The translations under genes were made by a program, and so were the position numbers. Shown here piece by piece: positions 36,301 to 44,830 of a stretch of DNA of 64,000 nt (position 1 is the stretch's first letter; each line of letters opens with the position of its first letter). The stretch is from Oceanihabitans sp. IOP_32 (GTDB lineage Bacteria; Bacteroidota; Bacteroidia; Flavobacteriales; Flavobacteriaceae). Under the pieces are notes generated by a model that saw only the letters and a program-made list of their open reading frames with translations, was not told the DNA's origin and ran no database searches. The stretch is from NCBI RefSeq assembly GCF_009498295.1, contig NZ_CP040813.1, positions 1,681,001 to 1,745,000 on the forward strand, read 5' to 3'.

Positions 36301-36393
36301 ATTAACTTTATTCCACGTGTCATCTTGAGCTAAAACTGAAAACACACATAAAAGCATTGCTATTGTTAAAACATAATGTAGTTTTGTTTTCAT
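33355..36393 (-). CDS. Secreted reprolysin-like metalloprotease with T9SS sorting domain
   Basis: The 1012-residue protein has a signal peptide (ending CVFSVLAQ) and a propeptide-like region to about residue 200. A metzincin catalytic domain follows with the zinc motif HEIGHQMGASH at residues 360-370 and the Met-turn TIMAYAG. It then has beta-sandwich and GEVEDYTL-type domains, and a C-terminal type A sorting domain (FVVFPNPNKGQFYI ... KKLIFK, about 75 residues). That last domain directs export across the outer membrane by the type IX system. It probably degrades extracellular protein. It is a single gene, convergent with pth and divergent from ribF. Confidence 0.93.
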   Translation of the reverse strand: MKTKLHYVLTIAMLLCVFSVLAQDDTWNKVNQIEHTQDFKALNLLESKTHLFKLDTSGFKQLVSSAPLRQAQTKTSGKIISVPGLNGILESFRVYEAPVFTPELAAKYPNIKSYVGYSTKDAKIRLRMSVSPQGIQTMISYPDKPTVFMQPVTKGLNTYVVYQKNSKKTTLDRFSCTTMAALSTSPKKSSNHNKNEGGANNQTLQKFRIAISATGEYTAYHGGTVAGALAAINATLTRVNAVFETDMAVSFELVDAPQLIYTDALTDPYSDANIGTESNGLDGWSLQVQNTLTSVIGNAAYDIGHLFGASGGGGNAGCIGCVCVDDDPLNTNDRNKGSAYTSPSDNRPEGDTFDIDYVVHEIGHQMGASHTFAFESEGTGVNSEPGSGTTIMAYAGITGPNNVSLNSDDYFHYHSIKQILDNLATKTCQTSQPILNNPPIANAGSNYSIPKGTAYVLKGAATDLDSGDMLTYTWEQIDSGTTNYLNFGPNLNSGAMNRSLPPSASPNRYIPKLTSVLDGNTIQTNPTLGSDWETVSTVPRTLNWALTVRDRSPALPSGGQTSYDTMQITVEDVTPFSIVNPISWTQGVTETINWNVGETNNSPINCQNVNIVLSTNGGTTFDTLIASNIPNTGSYTFMVPAITNTSMARLLIEAADNIFYDVSDFDFSISTNPDFFIANETLEPIDCKETTAYFTFEYVAANGFSENTTFSASGIPAGATVTFLPENLSTSGLVTMTISNLEGVAQDDYPITITGTPTAGSPKTRNVLFPFYNQICPSVANTDYATSTTLVEFNTINNSSLKPSGYSDYTAISTDVNRGSAYNLTVNTNTDGNFGTNTTVWIDWNQDCDFDDAGETYNLGTTFNELDGQTSNSPLSITIPTDAVLGNTTMRVTTKFNDGTSPRSCENGFDGEVEDYTLTVQASKAIEEFGFDNFVVFPNPNKGQFYIKLNSSLSSNIVVEIFSLTGQLIYKKTFQDGGDFKEEIALNYPQSGMYILNVSDNKRKSTKKLIFK

Positions 36394-36476
36394 GAATTTA
36401 ATTTTTGTGCAAAACTTTTAAGAGATTGTCAACAAATCTAATTTTTTAAGTCGAAACCTGCAATTTTATTTATTAC

Positions 36477-37415
36477 ATGAAAAGCGTAAATACTATTGAA
36501 ACCTATAAAGCAAATGCTCCAGCAGTGGTTACTATTGGCACTTTTGATGGTGTGCACATCGGTCATCAAAAAATTGTTGAACGCTTAATCAATACAGGTA
36601 AAGCAGAGGGTTTAAAATCTGTAATTCTCACTTTTTTTCCGCATCCGCGAATGGTTTTGCAAAAAGAGTTATCTATAAAACTTATAGATACCATTGCCGA
36701 GCGTCAGGCTAAATTAAAGGCCTTAGGTCTAGATCACTTATTAATAATAGAATTTACCGAGGCCTTTTCAAGACTCTCTGCCGAAGAGTTTGTGAAAACG
36801 ATTTTAGTCGATAAGCTCCGTACAAAAAAGGTAATTATTGGTTACGACCACAGGTTTGGCAGAAATAGAAATGCCGATATAAACGATTTAAAACACTATG
36901 GGAAGCTGTATAATTTTGAAGTTGAAGAAATCTCTGCCCAAGACATTAACAATGTTGCTGTGAGTTCGACAAAAATAAGAAAAGCTTTAAATGAGGGCGA
37001 TATAGCTAAAGCTAATGCCTTTTTAGGTTATAATTTTACAATTACTGGCACTGTAATTACAGGTAAAGGTCTGGGGAGGCAATTGGGCTTTTCTACAGCC
37101 AATATTAGAGTAGAAGAAGATTATAAGTTAATACCTAAGCAGGGCGCTTATGTGGTGAGTTCTCTTATTGATGGTGAAAAAGTTTTTGGAATGCTTAATA
37201 TTGGCTTAAACCCTACAGTTCGGGGTAACAACACACTAAGCATCGAAGCGCATTTTTTTAATTTTAATAAAGATATTTACAACAAAACCATTAAGATAGA
37301 ATTGCATAAACGCCTGCGTGACGAACAAAAGTTTGAATCGCTAGAGGCCTTAAAAAGCCAGCTAGAAAAAGATAAAAAAACCGCTTTGGTTTATTTTCAA
37401 GAGCCCCAAGGTTAG
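36477..37415 (+). CDS. ribF: Bifunctional riboflavin kinase/FAD synthetase
   Basis: The 312-residue enzyme converts riboflavin to FMN and FAD. The N-terminal adenylyltransferase domain has GTFDGVHIGHQ (residues 22-32) and the ISSTKIR-type motif as VSSTKIR. The C-terminal flavokinase domain from about 185 has GKGLGRQLGFSTANI and LNIGLNPTV. It stands 140 bases upstream of serS with no terminator visible, so cotranscription is possible. Confidence 0.96.
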   Translation: MKSVNTIETYKANAPAVVTIGTFDGVHIGHQKIVERLINTGKAEGLKSVILTFFPHPRMVLQKELSIKLIDTIAERQAKLKALGLDHLLIIEFTEAFSRLSAEEFVKTILVDKLRTKKVIIGYDHRFGRNRNADINDLKHYGKLYNFEVEEISAQDINNVAVSSTKIRKALNEGDIAKANAFLGYNFTITGTVITGKGLGRQLGFSTANIRVEEDYKLIPKQGAYVVSSLIDGEKVFGMLNIGLNPTVRGNNTLSIEAHFFNFNKDIYNKTIKIELHKRLRDEQKFESLEALKSQLEKDKKTALVYFQEPQG

Positions 37416-37555
37416 TATGTGCCTAAAAATAATTGCTAATCATTCGGCATAAATTGTTTCTGGACACGAATTTAAATAACACAGTTGTATTTTGCCTGTA
37501 AATTTTTATGTTTTATGGAGTAATTCATTAAGTTTGTTGTTTAAATTTTTAAAGT

Positions 37556-38827
37556 ATGTTACAAGTCCCTTTTATTAGAGAGAACAAAGCCTTGGTAATT
37601 GAAAGATTAGCAAAAAGAAATATAGACGCAACCGAAATGATTGAAGCTGTTATAGCGCTTGATGACGATAGGAAGCGGTTGCAATCGGAGTTGGATAATA
37701 CTTTGGCAGAATCAAATACCTTATCTAAACAAATTGGGATCTTATATAAATCTGGCGAAGCGCAAAAAGCAAATGCTTTAAAAGATAAAACTAGTGCGCT
37801 TAAAGACAGTTCTAAAACACTTAATGATGACCTTAACAACACCGTTGTAGCCTTACATGAGTTGTTGTGTAAAATACCAAACGTACCGAACCAAATCGTC
37901 CCTTCTGGAAGTACAGAAGACGATAATTTAGAGGTTTATAAAGAAGGAGATATTCCTGTTTTAAGCGATAATGCCCTGCCACACTGGGAGTTAGCTAAGA
38001 AATACGATATCATAGATTTTGAACTTGGTAATAAAATAACTGGTGCGGGATTCCCAGTTTATAAAGGTAAGGGGGCTAAATTACAACGTGCTTTAATTAC
38101 TTATTTTTTAGATAAAAATACGGCAGCAGGTTACACCGAATATCAATTACCACTTTTGGTGAATGAAGACTCTGGTTTTGGTACGGGACAATTGCCAGAT
38201 AAAGAAGGGCAAATGTATCACGTAACCGGAGATAATTTATACTTAATACCAACGGCAGAGGTGCCAGGAACTAATATTTTTAGAGATGTGGTGTTAAATG
38301 AAACCGAATTGCCTATTGCAGTTACGGGTTATACGCCATGTTTTCGTCGAGAGGCTGGCAGTTATGGTGCGCATGTTAGAGGTTTAAATAGGTTACACCA
38401 ATTTGATAAGGTTGAAATTTTACGGGTAGAACATCCCAGCAAATCATACGAAGCTTTAGAGGGTATGGTAAACCACGTTAAAACTATTTTACAAGAATTA
38501 AAACTGCCTTATAGAATTTTAAGACTTTGCGGTGGCGATTTAGGGTTTACTTCGGCACTAACTTACGATTTTGAAGTGTTTTCTACAGCCCAAGATCGTT
38601 GGTTAGAAATTTCTTCAGTATCTAATTTTGAAACTTTTCAGGCCAATCGTCTAAAATTACGTTTTAAAAATAGTGAGGGTAAAAACGAATTAGCACACAC
38701 GTTAAATGGCAGTGCATTGGCTTTACCAAGAGTGTTGGCTGGAATTTTAGAAAACTACCAAACCGAAGAAGGTATTCTAATTCCAGAAGTATTGCAGCCT
38801 TATACAGGGTTTTCCATTATTAATTAA
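37556..38827 (+). CDS. serS: Serine-tRNA ligase
   Basis: The 423-residue class II synthetase charges tRNA-Ser. The N-terminal helical coiled-coil arm that contacts the long variable arm of tRNA spans about residues 28-100. Class II motif 2 appears as GYTPCFRREAGSYG and motif 3 as LNGSALALPRVLAGILENYQ. The length is normal. The next 465 bases contain only a small membrane-protein frame and weak hairpins. Confidence 0.97.
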   Translation: MLQVPFIRENKALVIERLAKRNIDATEMIEAVIALDDDRKRLQSELDNTLAESNTLSKQIGILYKSGEAQKANALKDKTSALKDSSKTLNDDLNNTVVALHELLCKIPNVPNQIVPSGSTEDDNLEVYKEGDIPVLSDNALPHWELAKKYDIIDFELGNKITGAGFPVYKGKGAKLQRALITYFLDKNTAAGYTEYQLPLLVNEDSGFGTGQLPDKEGQMYHVTGDNLYLIPTAEVPGTNIFRDVVLNETELPIAVTGYTPCFRREAGSYGAHVRGLNRLHQFDKVEILRVEHPSKSYEALEGMVNHVKTILQELKLPYRILRLCGGDLGFTSALTYDFEVFSTAQDRWLEISSVSNFETFQANRLKLRFKNSEGKNELAHTLNGSALALPRVLAGILENYQTEEGILIPEVLQPYTGFSIIN

Positions 38828-39003
38828 ATGGATGGAAAAAACGGTAAGCTAAGAATAGCAATAGATAAAAATCTCTGTTATCGCAAATTTTATCGATAAA
38901 ATGCTAATAAAACACGTTGTTTAACGTTTTTTGATTGGATTTCTTTTGAGATTTAATTTTTTTTCAGAGCTTAGCGACTAGCAAAAGAATAAAGCTTGGC
39001 AAC

Positions 39004-39129
39004 ATGAAAAATATTTTACGTTTATTGCTTTTAATAGTTTTGGTGCTAGTAGCGAGTCAGGTGCTGTTTTCAGATTTTGAAATTTCTAAAAACGAAAATA
39101 CCACTACCGCGGTCTTAGTAACCGAGTAA
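39004..39129 (+). CDS. Putative 41-residue membrane microprotein
   Basis: ATG at 39004 to TAA at 39129 encodes a 41-residue protein. A basic start (MKNILR) is followed by one hydrophobic helix (LLLLIVLVLVASQVLF) and an acidic tail (SDFEISKNENTTTAVLVTE), the form of a single-pass or secreted small protein. It lies alone between serS and a TPR gene. The N-terminus could be a signal peptide cleaved near LVASQ. Its reality rests only on the membrane-like composition. Confidence 0.45.
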   Translation: MKNILRLLLLIVLVLVASQVLFSDFEISKNENTTTAVLVTE

Positions 39130-39142
39130 TAGCTTCCCAGTT

Positions 39143-39161
39143 AAAAAGGCCGTTTTACGGC
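39143..39161 (-). terminator. Minus-strand terminator-like hairpin with no minus-strand gene
   Basis: GCCGT and ACGGC pair tightly, and on the minus strand the hairpin is followed by cTTTTT. The nearest genes on both sides are read rightward. Confidence 0.35.
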
Positions 39162-39281
39162 AATGAGAATTCTTGACTATGTGTAGTCGTTTGTACTTGT
39201 TAGTTTTTAATTAACAGATTTTAACCTCCTAAGGACTTAGAATCGCTTACGCAATGGTTTTTAAGTGACATTCACATTTGT

Positions 39282-39289
39282 TATATTTA
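39282..39289 (+). promoter_or_regulatory. -7 box four bases before the TPR gene ATG
   Basis: TATATTTA is separated from the ATG at 39294 by four bases (CACC). The predicted transcript is leaderless. Confidence 0.45.
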
Positions 39290-39293
39290 CACC

Positions 39294-41069
39294 ATGAGAA
39301 TTCTTTTTCCAATATACTTTTTGTGCTGTTTCACGCTTTTCGCGCAAAGCGATGAGCTTGCAAGAGATTATTTTGAAAATGGTGATTTCGAAAAGGCATT
39401 ATACCAGTATGAAAAACTGCATGAACAATCGCCGTCAAACATAAATTACATCACCAGTCTTGTTTCTACACACCAACAATTAGAGCAGTATGACCAGGCC
39501 GAAACCTTTCTTCTTAGTTTAATAAAACGCATTGATTATCCCGCTTTTTTTGTTGAATTAGGGTATAATTTCCAACTTAAAAACGATTTAGAGAAAGCCC
39601 TTATAAATTATCAAAAAGCAATTCAAAGCTTAGACGATAATGTTAGTAATGCCTTTTCTGTGGCACGCAGTTTTCAAACACATAACTTGTTAGACGAAGC
39701 TATTGTGGTTTACGAAAAAGCCATGCTTATCAAGCCCGAATTAAATTTTAAATTTCAACTTGCTCATCTATACGGTGAAAAAGGTGAAATTGAGAAAATG
39801 TTTCTAAGCTATATGGAGTTTGCTGAGAGAAACCCCGTCGCCTTAAACAATATAAAACGTTATCTAAACGATTTTATAAGTGACAATCCGAATAACAACA
39901 ACAATATATTGTTCAGAAAAACCTTGCTAAAAAAAATGCAGCAGGAACCTAATTTACTTTGGAATGATATGTTGAGTTGGCTTTTTATTAAGCAAAAAGA
40001 TTTTGAAAAAGCCTTTATTCAAGAAAAAGCTATTTTTAATCGAATGCCAGAAAGTTTAACTGGTATTGAAGCACTTGGAGATATGGCTTTTAACGAAAAT
40101 GATTATGAAGTTGCTAAAGCCATATATACTTTTTTAATTGAAGCCGCTCAAGATTCAGACACACAGCTCCATGCTCATTATAATTTGTTACAGCTTGAAA
40201 CTAAATTAAGCGCAGTTAAAAATTACGATGTCATAAACGACAAATATGTAGAACTGTTCAAGCAATACGGTATCTTTCCGCAAACTTTAAAACTTCAACT
40301 CGCTTACGCTCACTTTTTGGCTTTTAATAAAGATGAAACAGGGAAGGCTACCGAGTTTTTAGAAAAGACCTTAACACTGCCCTTATCGCAATTTGAAACG
40401 GCTAAGGTTAAACTAAAATTAGCAGATATTTTGGTGCTGCAAGAAAAGTTTAATCAAGCCTTGATTTATTACACACAAATACAACGTAACTTAAAAAATA
40501 GCACCATCGCACAAGAGGCGCGCTTTAAAGTAGCTAAAACAAGTTATTACAAAGGCGATTTTAAATGGGCAGAATCACAGCTCAATATTTTAAAAGCCTC
40601 AACATCGCAGCTTATCGCTAACGATGCCCTCAACTTAAAATTATTAATCGCAGATAACAAATACCAAGATTCCTTGCAAACCGCACTAAAATTGTACTCG
40701 AAAGCCGATTTGTTAGCGTTTCAGAATAAAAATGACGAGGCTATTTTGGTTTTAAATTCTATTTTAGAGCATCATAAAACCGAGCCAATAATAGCCCAAA
40801 CATTATTAAAACAAGCGGCCTTATTTGAAGAAAAAAAACAATTTAAAAAGGCACAAGCTAATTACGAATTAATAATTGCAAATTACAGAGACGGCATTTT
40901 AGTGGACGACGCCTATTATAAATTAGCGCTTATTTTAGAGACTCATTTAAATGCACCCGAAAAAGCCAAGGCGATGTTCGAGCAAATCATTTTTAATCAC
41001 CCCGACAGCATTTATTTTGTTGAAGCTCGAAAAAGATATAGAGCGTTGCGCGGCGACGCCATAAATTAA
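39294..41069 (+). CDS. Secreted or periplasmic tetratricopeptide-repeat protein
   Basis: The 591-residue protein has a signal peptide (ILFPIYFLCCFTLFAQ) and is then almost entirely helical repeats of the TPR pattern, for example DYFENGDFEKALYQYEKLHE and ELGYNFQLKNDLEKALINYQ. The repeats run from about residue 25 to 585 with no other domain. TPR solenoids serve as protein-binding scaffolds, and in this location one cannot name the partner. It is followed after four bases by the GNAT gene, so it heads a GNAT-DUF4286 transcript. Confidence 0.85.
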   Translation: MRILFPIYFLCCFTLFAQSDELARDYFENGDFEKALYQYEKLHEQSPSNINYITSLVSTHQQLEQYDQAETFLLSLIKRIDYPAFFVELGYNFQLKNDLEKALINYQKAIQSLDDNVSNAFSVARSFQTHNLLDEAIVVYEKAMLIKPELNFKFQLAHLYGEKGEIEKMFLSYMEFAERNPVALNNIKRYLNDFISDNPNNNNNILFRKTLLKKMQQEPNLLWNDMLSWLFIKQKDFEKAFIQEKAIFNRMPESLTGIEALGDMAFNENDYEVAKAIYTFLIEAAQDSDTQLHAHYNLLQLETKLSAVKNYDVINDKYVELFKQYGIFPQTLKLQLAYAHFLAFNKDETGKATEFLEKTLTLPLSQFETAKVKLKLADILVLQEKFNQALIYYTQIQRNLKNSTIAQEARFKVAKTSYYKGDFKWAESQLNILKASTSQLIANDALNLKLLIADNKYQDSLQTALKLYSKADLLAFQNKNDEAILVLNSILEHHKTEPIIAQTLLKQAALFEEKKQFKKAQANYELIIANYRDGILVDDAYYKLALILETHLNAPEKAKAMFEQIIFNHPDSIYFVEARKRYRALRGDAIN

Positions 41070-41073
41070 TTTT

Positions 41074-41586
41074 ATGATAATAGTCGAAACAGAACGATTG
41101 TTAATTTCAAAAGTCAGTTTAAAAGACGCCCCTTTTTTTGTGGAGTTGATGAATACCCCACATTGGCTCAAGTATATTGGCGACCGAAATATTAAATCTG
41201 TAAAAGAGGCTGAAGAACATCTTAAAAACGGCATTTTAAAAAGTTATAAAATCAACGGTTTTGGATTGTATAAAATTTTATTAAAAGCTGAAAACAATAA
41301 AACAATCGGAACTGCAGGACTTATAAAAAGAGAACAATTAGACCATGTGGATATCGGTTTTGGTTTTTTGCCAGAATACGAAGGTAAGGGGTACGGTTTT
41401 GAAGCCTCCGTTGAAATTATAAAGCTTGCAAAATGGGAATTTAAACTAAAGAAAGTGGTAGCCATAACCAATCCCATTAATAAAAACTCGATTAAATTAC
41501 TGGAAAAACTAGGTTTAGTTTTCGAAAAAAGAGTAAAACCTTTTGATGATGATGCAGAACTTCTGTTATTTGCAAAAACATTTTAA
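41074..41586 (+). CDS. GNAT family N-acetyltransferase (RimJ/RimL type)
   Basis: The 170-residue protein has the GNAT core in order: ETERLLISKVSLKDAPFFVEL at the N-terminus, DIGFGFLPEYEGKGYGFEAS with the acetyl-CoA loop (Q/RxxGxG-like EGKGYG), and NPINKNSIKLLEKLGLVFE. This is the RimJ/RimL subgroup that acetylates protein N-termini or small amines. It starts four bases after the TPR stop codon and ends about 48 bases before the DUF4286 ATG. The target is unknown. Confidence 0.9.
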   Translation: MIIVETERLLISKVSLKDAPFFVELMNTPHWLKYIGDRNIKSVKEAEEHLKNGILKSYKINGFGLYKILLKAENNKTIGTAGLIKREQLDHVDIGFGFLPEYEGKGYGFEASVEIIKLAKWEFKLKKVVAITNPINKNSIKLLEKLGLVFEKRVKPFDDDAELLLFAKTF

Positions 41587-41634
41587 ATCTTGGTTATTTC
41601 TAGATTAGCTGGAAATATCGCAATATCTCACAAT

Positions 41635-41958
41635 ATGATTATATACAACGAAACATTAAGTATAGACGACTCCATTCACGACGAATGGTTGGTTTGGATT
41701 AAAGAGCACATACCGCAAGTATTAGCGACAGGTAAATTTGAAAAAGCCACATTAACTAAAGTTTTAGTAGACGAAGAAATGGGAGGCCAAACCTATTCCA
41801 TTCAATACCGCTCGTATTCTCGCGAAGCTTTAGACGCTTATTATCGTGAAGATGCCGATAGACTTAGGCGACTTGGTATGGAAAAATTCGCCGATAAAAT
41901 GTTAGCGTTTAGAACAGAGCTTCAAATTGAAGATGAATATACCGTTAGTTTTAAATAA
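41635..41958 (+). CDS. DUF4286 family protein
   Basis: I place the start at ATG 41635 (MIIYNETLSID), giving 107 residues, rather than at the TTG at 41590. The compact domain with HDEWLVWIKEHIPQVLATG, GGQTYSIQYRSYS and FADKMLAFRTELQ matches DUF4286. It is a small cytoplasmic alpha/beta protein with no known activity. Its place just upstream of rsmA suggests a ribosome-related or general housekeeping role, though that is guesswork. Confidence 0.85.
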   Translation: MIIYNETLSIDDSIHDEWLVWIKEHIPQVLATGKFEKATLTKVLVDEEMGGQTYSIQYRSYSREALDAYYREDADRLRRLGMEKFADKMLAFRTELQIEDEYTVSFK

Positions 41959-42113
41959 AAACCTCCAGTAAAGGTACATAGTGAAAAGGTTTAAAGCAAC
42001 ACGTTTTATACCTTAACGTTTTGGCGAATCAAAAAAAATCTTCATGCACATTACCCTTTTTGAAGCTTAGTTTTCTATCTTCGTAAACATCATAAAAAAA
42101 CATTCGCGAATTC

Positions 42114-42914
42114 GTGTCAAACAAACCCAATCAACAGCAGGTAAAAGCAAAAAAACACTTAGGTCAACATTTTTTAACCGATGAGGCTGTTGCACAAAAA
42201 ATTGCTAACACTTTAACCTTAAAAAATAACGATAATATTCTGGAAATTGGTCCGGGAATGGGAGTGCTTACCAAGTATTTACTTCAAAAAAATATTAAAA
42301 CCCATGTTATAGAAATCGATACCGAATCGGTAGCCTATTTAAAAGCTAACTATTTGAATTTAGCACCAAGAATAATAGAAGAGGATTTTTTAAAGTACGA
42401 TTTAAATGTGGTTTTTAAAGGAGAACCCTTTGCAATTATTGGAAATTTTCCTTATAATATTTCCACACAAATTATTTTTAAAACTTTAGACATGCGCGAT
42501 CAGATTCCAGAATTTTCTGGGATGTTTCAAAAAGAAGTTGCGCAACGTATTTGCTCTAAAGAAGGTAGTAAGGTTTATGGTATTCTATCGGTGTTGGTGC
42601 AAGCATTTTACGAGGCGGAGTATTTATTTACGGTACCGCCTTCGGTATTTAATCCACCACCAAAGGTAGATTCGGGTGTGTTAAGACTCATTAGAAAAGA
42701 AAATTACAGTCTAGGCTGTGATGAAAAACTATTATTTAGAACCGTTAAAACAGCTTTTCAGCAACGCAGAAAAACACTGCGCAACAGCTTAAAGAGTTTC
42801 GATTTATCAGATGAGTTGAAAGCGAACCCTCTATTTAGCAAGCGCCCAGAACAGCTTAGTGTAGAGGCTTTTATTGAGCTTACACAATTAATTGAAAAAG
42901 ACATTAATTCGTGA
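42114..42914 (+). CDS. rsmA: 16S rRNA dimethyladenosine transferase RsmA (KsgA)
   Basis: The 266-residue protein dimethylates two adjacent adenines near the 3' end of 16S rRNA. It has the [10 protein letters not shown] motif, SAM-binding [10 protein letters not shown] and the catalytic NFPYNIS block. The start codon is GTG at 42114; there is no good ATG nearby. The mgtE gene begins 55 bases downstream. Confidence 0.96.
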   Translation: MSNKPNQQQVKAKKHLGQHFLTDEAVAQKIANTLTLKNNDNILEIGPGMGVLTKYLLQKNIKTHVIEIDTESVAYLKANYLNLAPRIIEEDFLKYDLNVVFKGEPFAIIGNFPYNISTQIIFKTLDMRDQIPEFSGMFQKEVAQRICSKEGSKVYGILSVLVQAFYEAEYLFTVPPSVFNPPPKVDSGVLRLIRKENYSLGCDEKLLFRTVKTAFQQRRKTLRNSLKSFDLSDELKANPLFSKRPEQLSVEAFIELTQLIEKDINS

Positions 42915-42969
42915 CTTCGAGTGGTTTTAGAATGTGATTTTGAAATAGTAACGCGAAGTTTTAGACCTT

Positions 42970-44343
42970 ATGGCAGACGAAAAAGAAAACATAAAATTTG
43001 AGCTAACCAAGGACCTCGTTAGGCAGGTTGAACAACTTATTGAAGTCCAAGATAACAAGGCGCTTCGAAAGCTGCTTAAGGAATTTCATTATGCCGACAT
43101 AGCCGAAATTCTTGACGAATTAGGTCTGGAGGAGGCCATGTATGTGATCAAGCTTTTAGATTCTGAAACCACCTCAGAAATACTCATGGAACTCGATGAA
43201 GACAATCGAGAAAAGGTGTTAAAAAATCTATCGGCCCAAGAAATTGCCGAAGAAGTTGATGAATTAGATACCGATGATGCGGCAGACATTATCGCCGAAC
43301 TTCCCGAAGAACGCCAGCAGGAGGTTATCAATAGGTTAGAAGACCTAGAACATAAAGCCGAAATCACAGAACTTTTAGCCTACGATGAAGATACCGCAGG
43401 TGGTCTTATGGCAAAAGAACTTGTTAAGGTTTACGAAACCTGGACTGTCGCAGGTTGTATGCGTAGAATTCGCGGTCAAGCCAAAGAAGTAACCCGGGTA
43501 CATTCCATTTATGTGGTTAATAAAGAAGAAAAACTTATTGGTCGCTTGTCTTTAAAAGATTTAATAGTAGCTAAAAGTGACCAAAAAATATCAGACTTAG
43601 TCAAGGTTAATGTAGACTATGTTAATGTAAATGATGATGCTGAAGATGTGGCCAAAATCATGGCAAAATACGATTTAGAAGCCATTCCTGTTGTAGACGA
43701 CAATCACGTATTATTAGGAAGAATTACGATTGATGATATTGTAGATGTTTTAAAAGAAGAAGCCGAAAAAGATTACCAGTTAGCCGCGGGTATCACCAAA
43801 GATGTTGAGGCCGACGATAGCATCTGGAAACTCACCTTAGCACGTTTACCATGGCTACTTATTGGTATGTTTGGCGGTTTAGGTGCTGCCAGTATTATCG
43901 AATATTTTAACGAAGAAATGGGTTCGTTTATCGTACTGCTTAGCTTCGTACCTCTTATACAGGCAACTGCGGGGAATGTAGGGGTACAATCGTCGGCAAT
44001 TGTGGTTCAAGGTTTAGCAAACAATGCAGTAGACGGCAACATTGTAAAACGCCTTTTTAAAGAGTTTTTTCTCGCCGTGGTTAATGGTCTCGCCATAGCT
44101 CTTGTTGCCCTAATTGTAACACATTTTGTGTTTGGTACGCCCTATATTGTATCATTCACCATTGGTATAGCGCTTATTTCGGTAATTATTATGGCGGCTA
44201 TAATAGGGACATTCATCCCTATTTTCTTATACAAAAGAGGTATCGACCCGGCAGTAGCCACCGGACCATTTATTACAACTAGTAATGATGTTTTTGGTAT
44301 TTTAACATACTTTTTAATAGCAAAGCTTATTCTAGGGTTTTAA
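42970..44343 (+). CDS. mgtE: Magnesium transporter MgtE
   Basis: The 457-residue channel has an acidic N domain (about 1-135, rich in E and D), two CBS domains (about 138-260) and five membrane helices. The helices include the family block TAGNVGVQSSAIVVQG and, at the C-terminus, DPAVATGPFITTSNDVFG. The cytosolic domains bind Mg2+ and close the pore when Mg2+ is plentiful. It ends the rsmA group. The following 616 bases are non-coding. Confidence 0.96.
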   Translation: MADEKENIKFELTKDLVRQVEQLIEVQDNKALRKLLKEFHYADIAEILDELGLEEAMYVIKLLDSETTSEILMELDEDNREKVLKNLSAQEIAEEVDELDTDDAADIIAELPEERQQEVINRLEDLEHKAEITELLAYDEDTAGGLMAKELVKVYETWTVAGCMRRIRGQAKEVTRVHSIYVVNKEEKLIGRLSLKDLIVAKSDQKISDLVKVNVDYVNVNDDAEDVAKIMAKYDLEAIPVVDDNHVLLGRITIDDIVDVLKEEAEKDYQLAAGITKDVEADDSIWKLTLARLPWLLIGMFGGLGAASIIEYFNEEMGSFIVLLSFVPLIQATAGNVGVQSSAIVVQGLANNAVDGNIVKRLFKEFFLAVVNGLAIALVALIVTHFVFGTPYIVSFTIGIALISVIIMAAIIGTFIPIFLYKRGIDPAVATGPFITTSNDVFGILTYFLIAKLILGF

Positions 44344-44558
44344 GTTTTTGCCACCTCTAAGTTTATTTCATGCTCCTAAAGTTTCGGTGTTTTGCATGTC
44401 GTTTTTACTGTGTTTTAAAACCAGCGTAAATGGTACCTATGCTGTTTATTGGTTTTTCTAAACTAGACGTTCTTATATATGGCGTTCCAATAACTCCCAA
44501 AACCCTAAAAGCATACGATTAATGTTATAAATTAAGAAGCTAGTTTCAACTTAATGTA

Positions 44559-44566
44559 TAAATTTG
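44559..44566 (+). promoter_or_regulatory. -7 box in the mgtE to dCMP deaminase intergenic region
   Basis: TAAATTTG followed by CA, in the same TATAAATTTGCA context as the prs promoter. It would start transcription near 44573, some 390 bases before the next ATG and just upstream of the tandem duplication. Confidence 0.4.
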
Positions 44567-44631
44567 CATTTTTCGTAAAAGTTTAACGAACAAGCGTTGT
44601 AATTAAAATACGAAGCGAGTATATTCGTGAT

Positions 44632-44808
44632 ATGAAACATCCATAACTATAATTTGATACCCAACGAAATGATGAAATGGATGTCGCATGTGACCGATGA
44701 AAAACAATGAATATAAACACATGAAACATCCATAACTAAGACTTGATACCCAAGGAAATGATGATGTGGATGTTGCCTATGAGCGATGAAAAAAATAAAT
44801 ATAAACAC
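44632..44808 (+). repeat. Tandem duplication, two 89/88-bp units
   Basis: Unit 1 (44632-44720) and unit 2 (44721-44808) both begin ATGAAACATCCATAACTA and end ATATAAACAC. I count about a dozen substitutions and one deletion between them, about 87 per cent identity. Neither unit holds a long frame. It lies downstream of a TAAATTTG box and upstream of a compact structured element. The rest of 44344-44631 shows nothing I can name. Confidence 0.75.
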
Positions 44809-44830
44809 CTATTAGAATTTAGCGTTTGCG

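Noticed and set aside
33355-36393. Frameshift or pseudogene in the large metalloprotease gene
   Set aside because: The frame is continuous from signal peptide to the T9SS domain with an intact zinc motif and Met-turn.
38828-38899. 23-codon frame right after serS (MDGKNGKLRI...)
   Set aside because: Very short, no signal or membrane pattern, and overlaps nothing informative; most likely chance.
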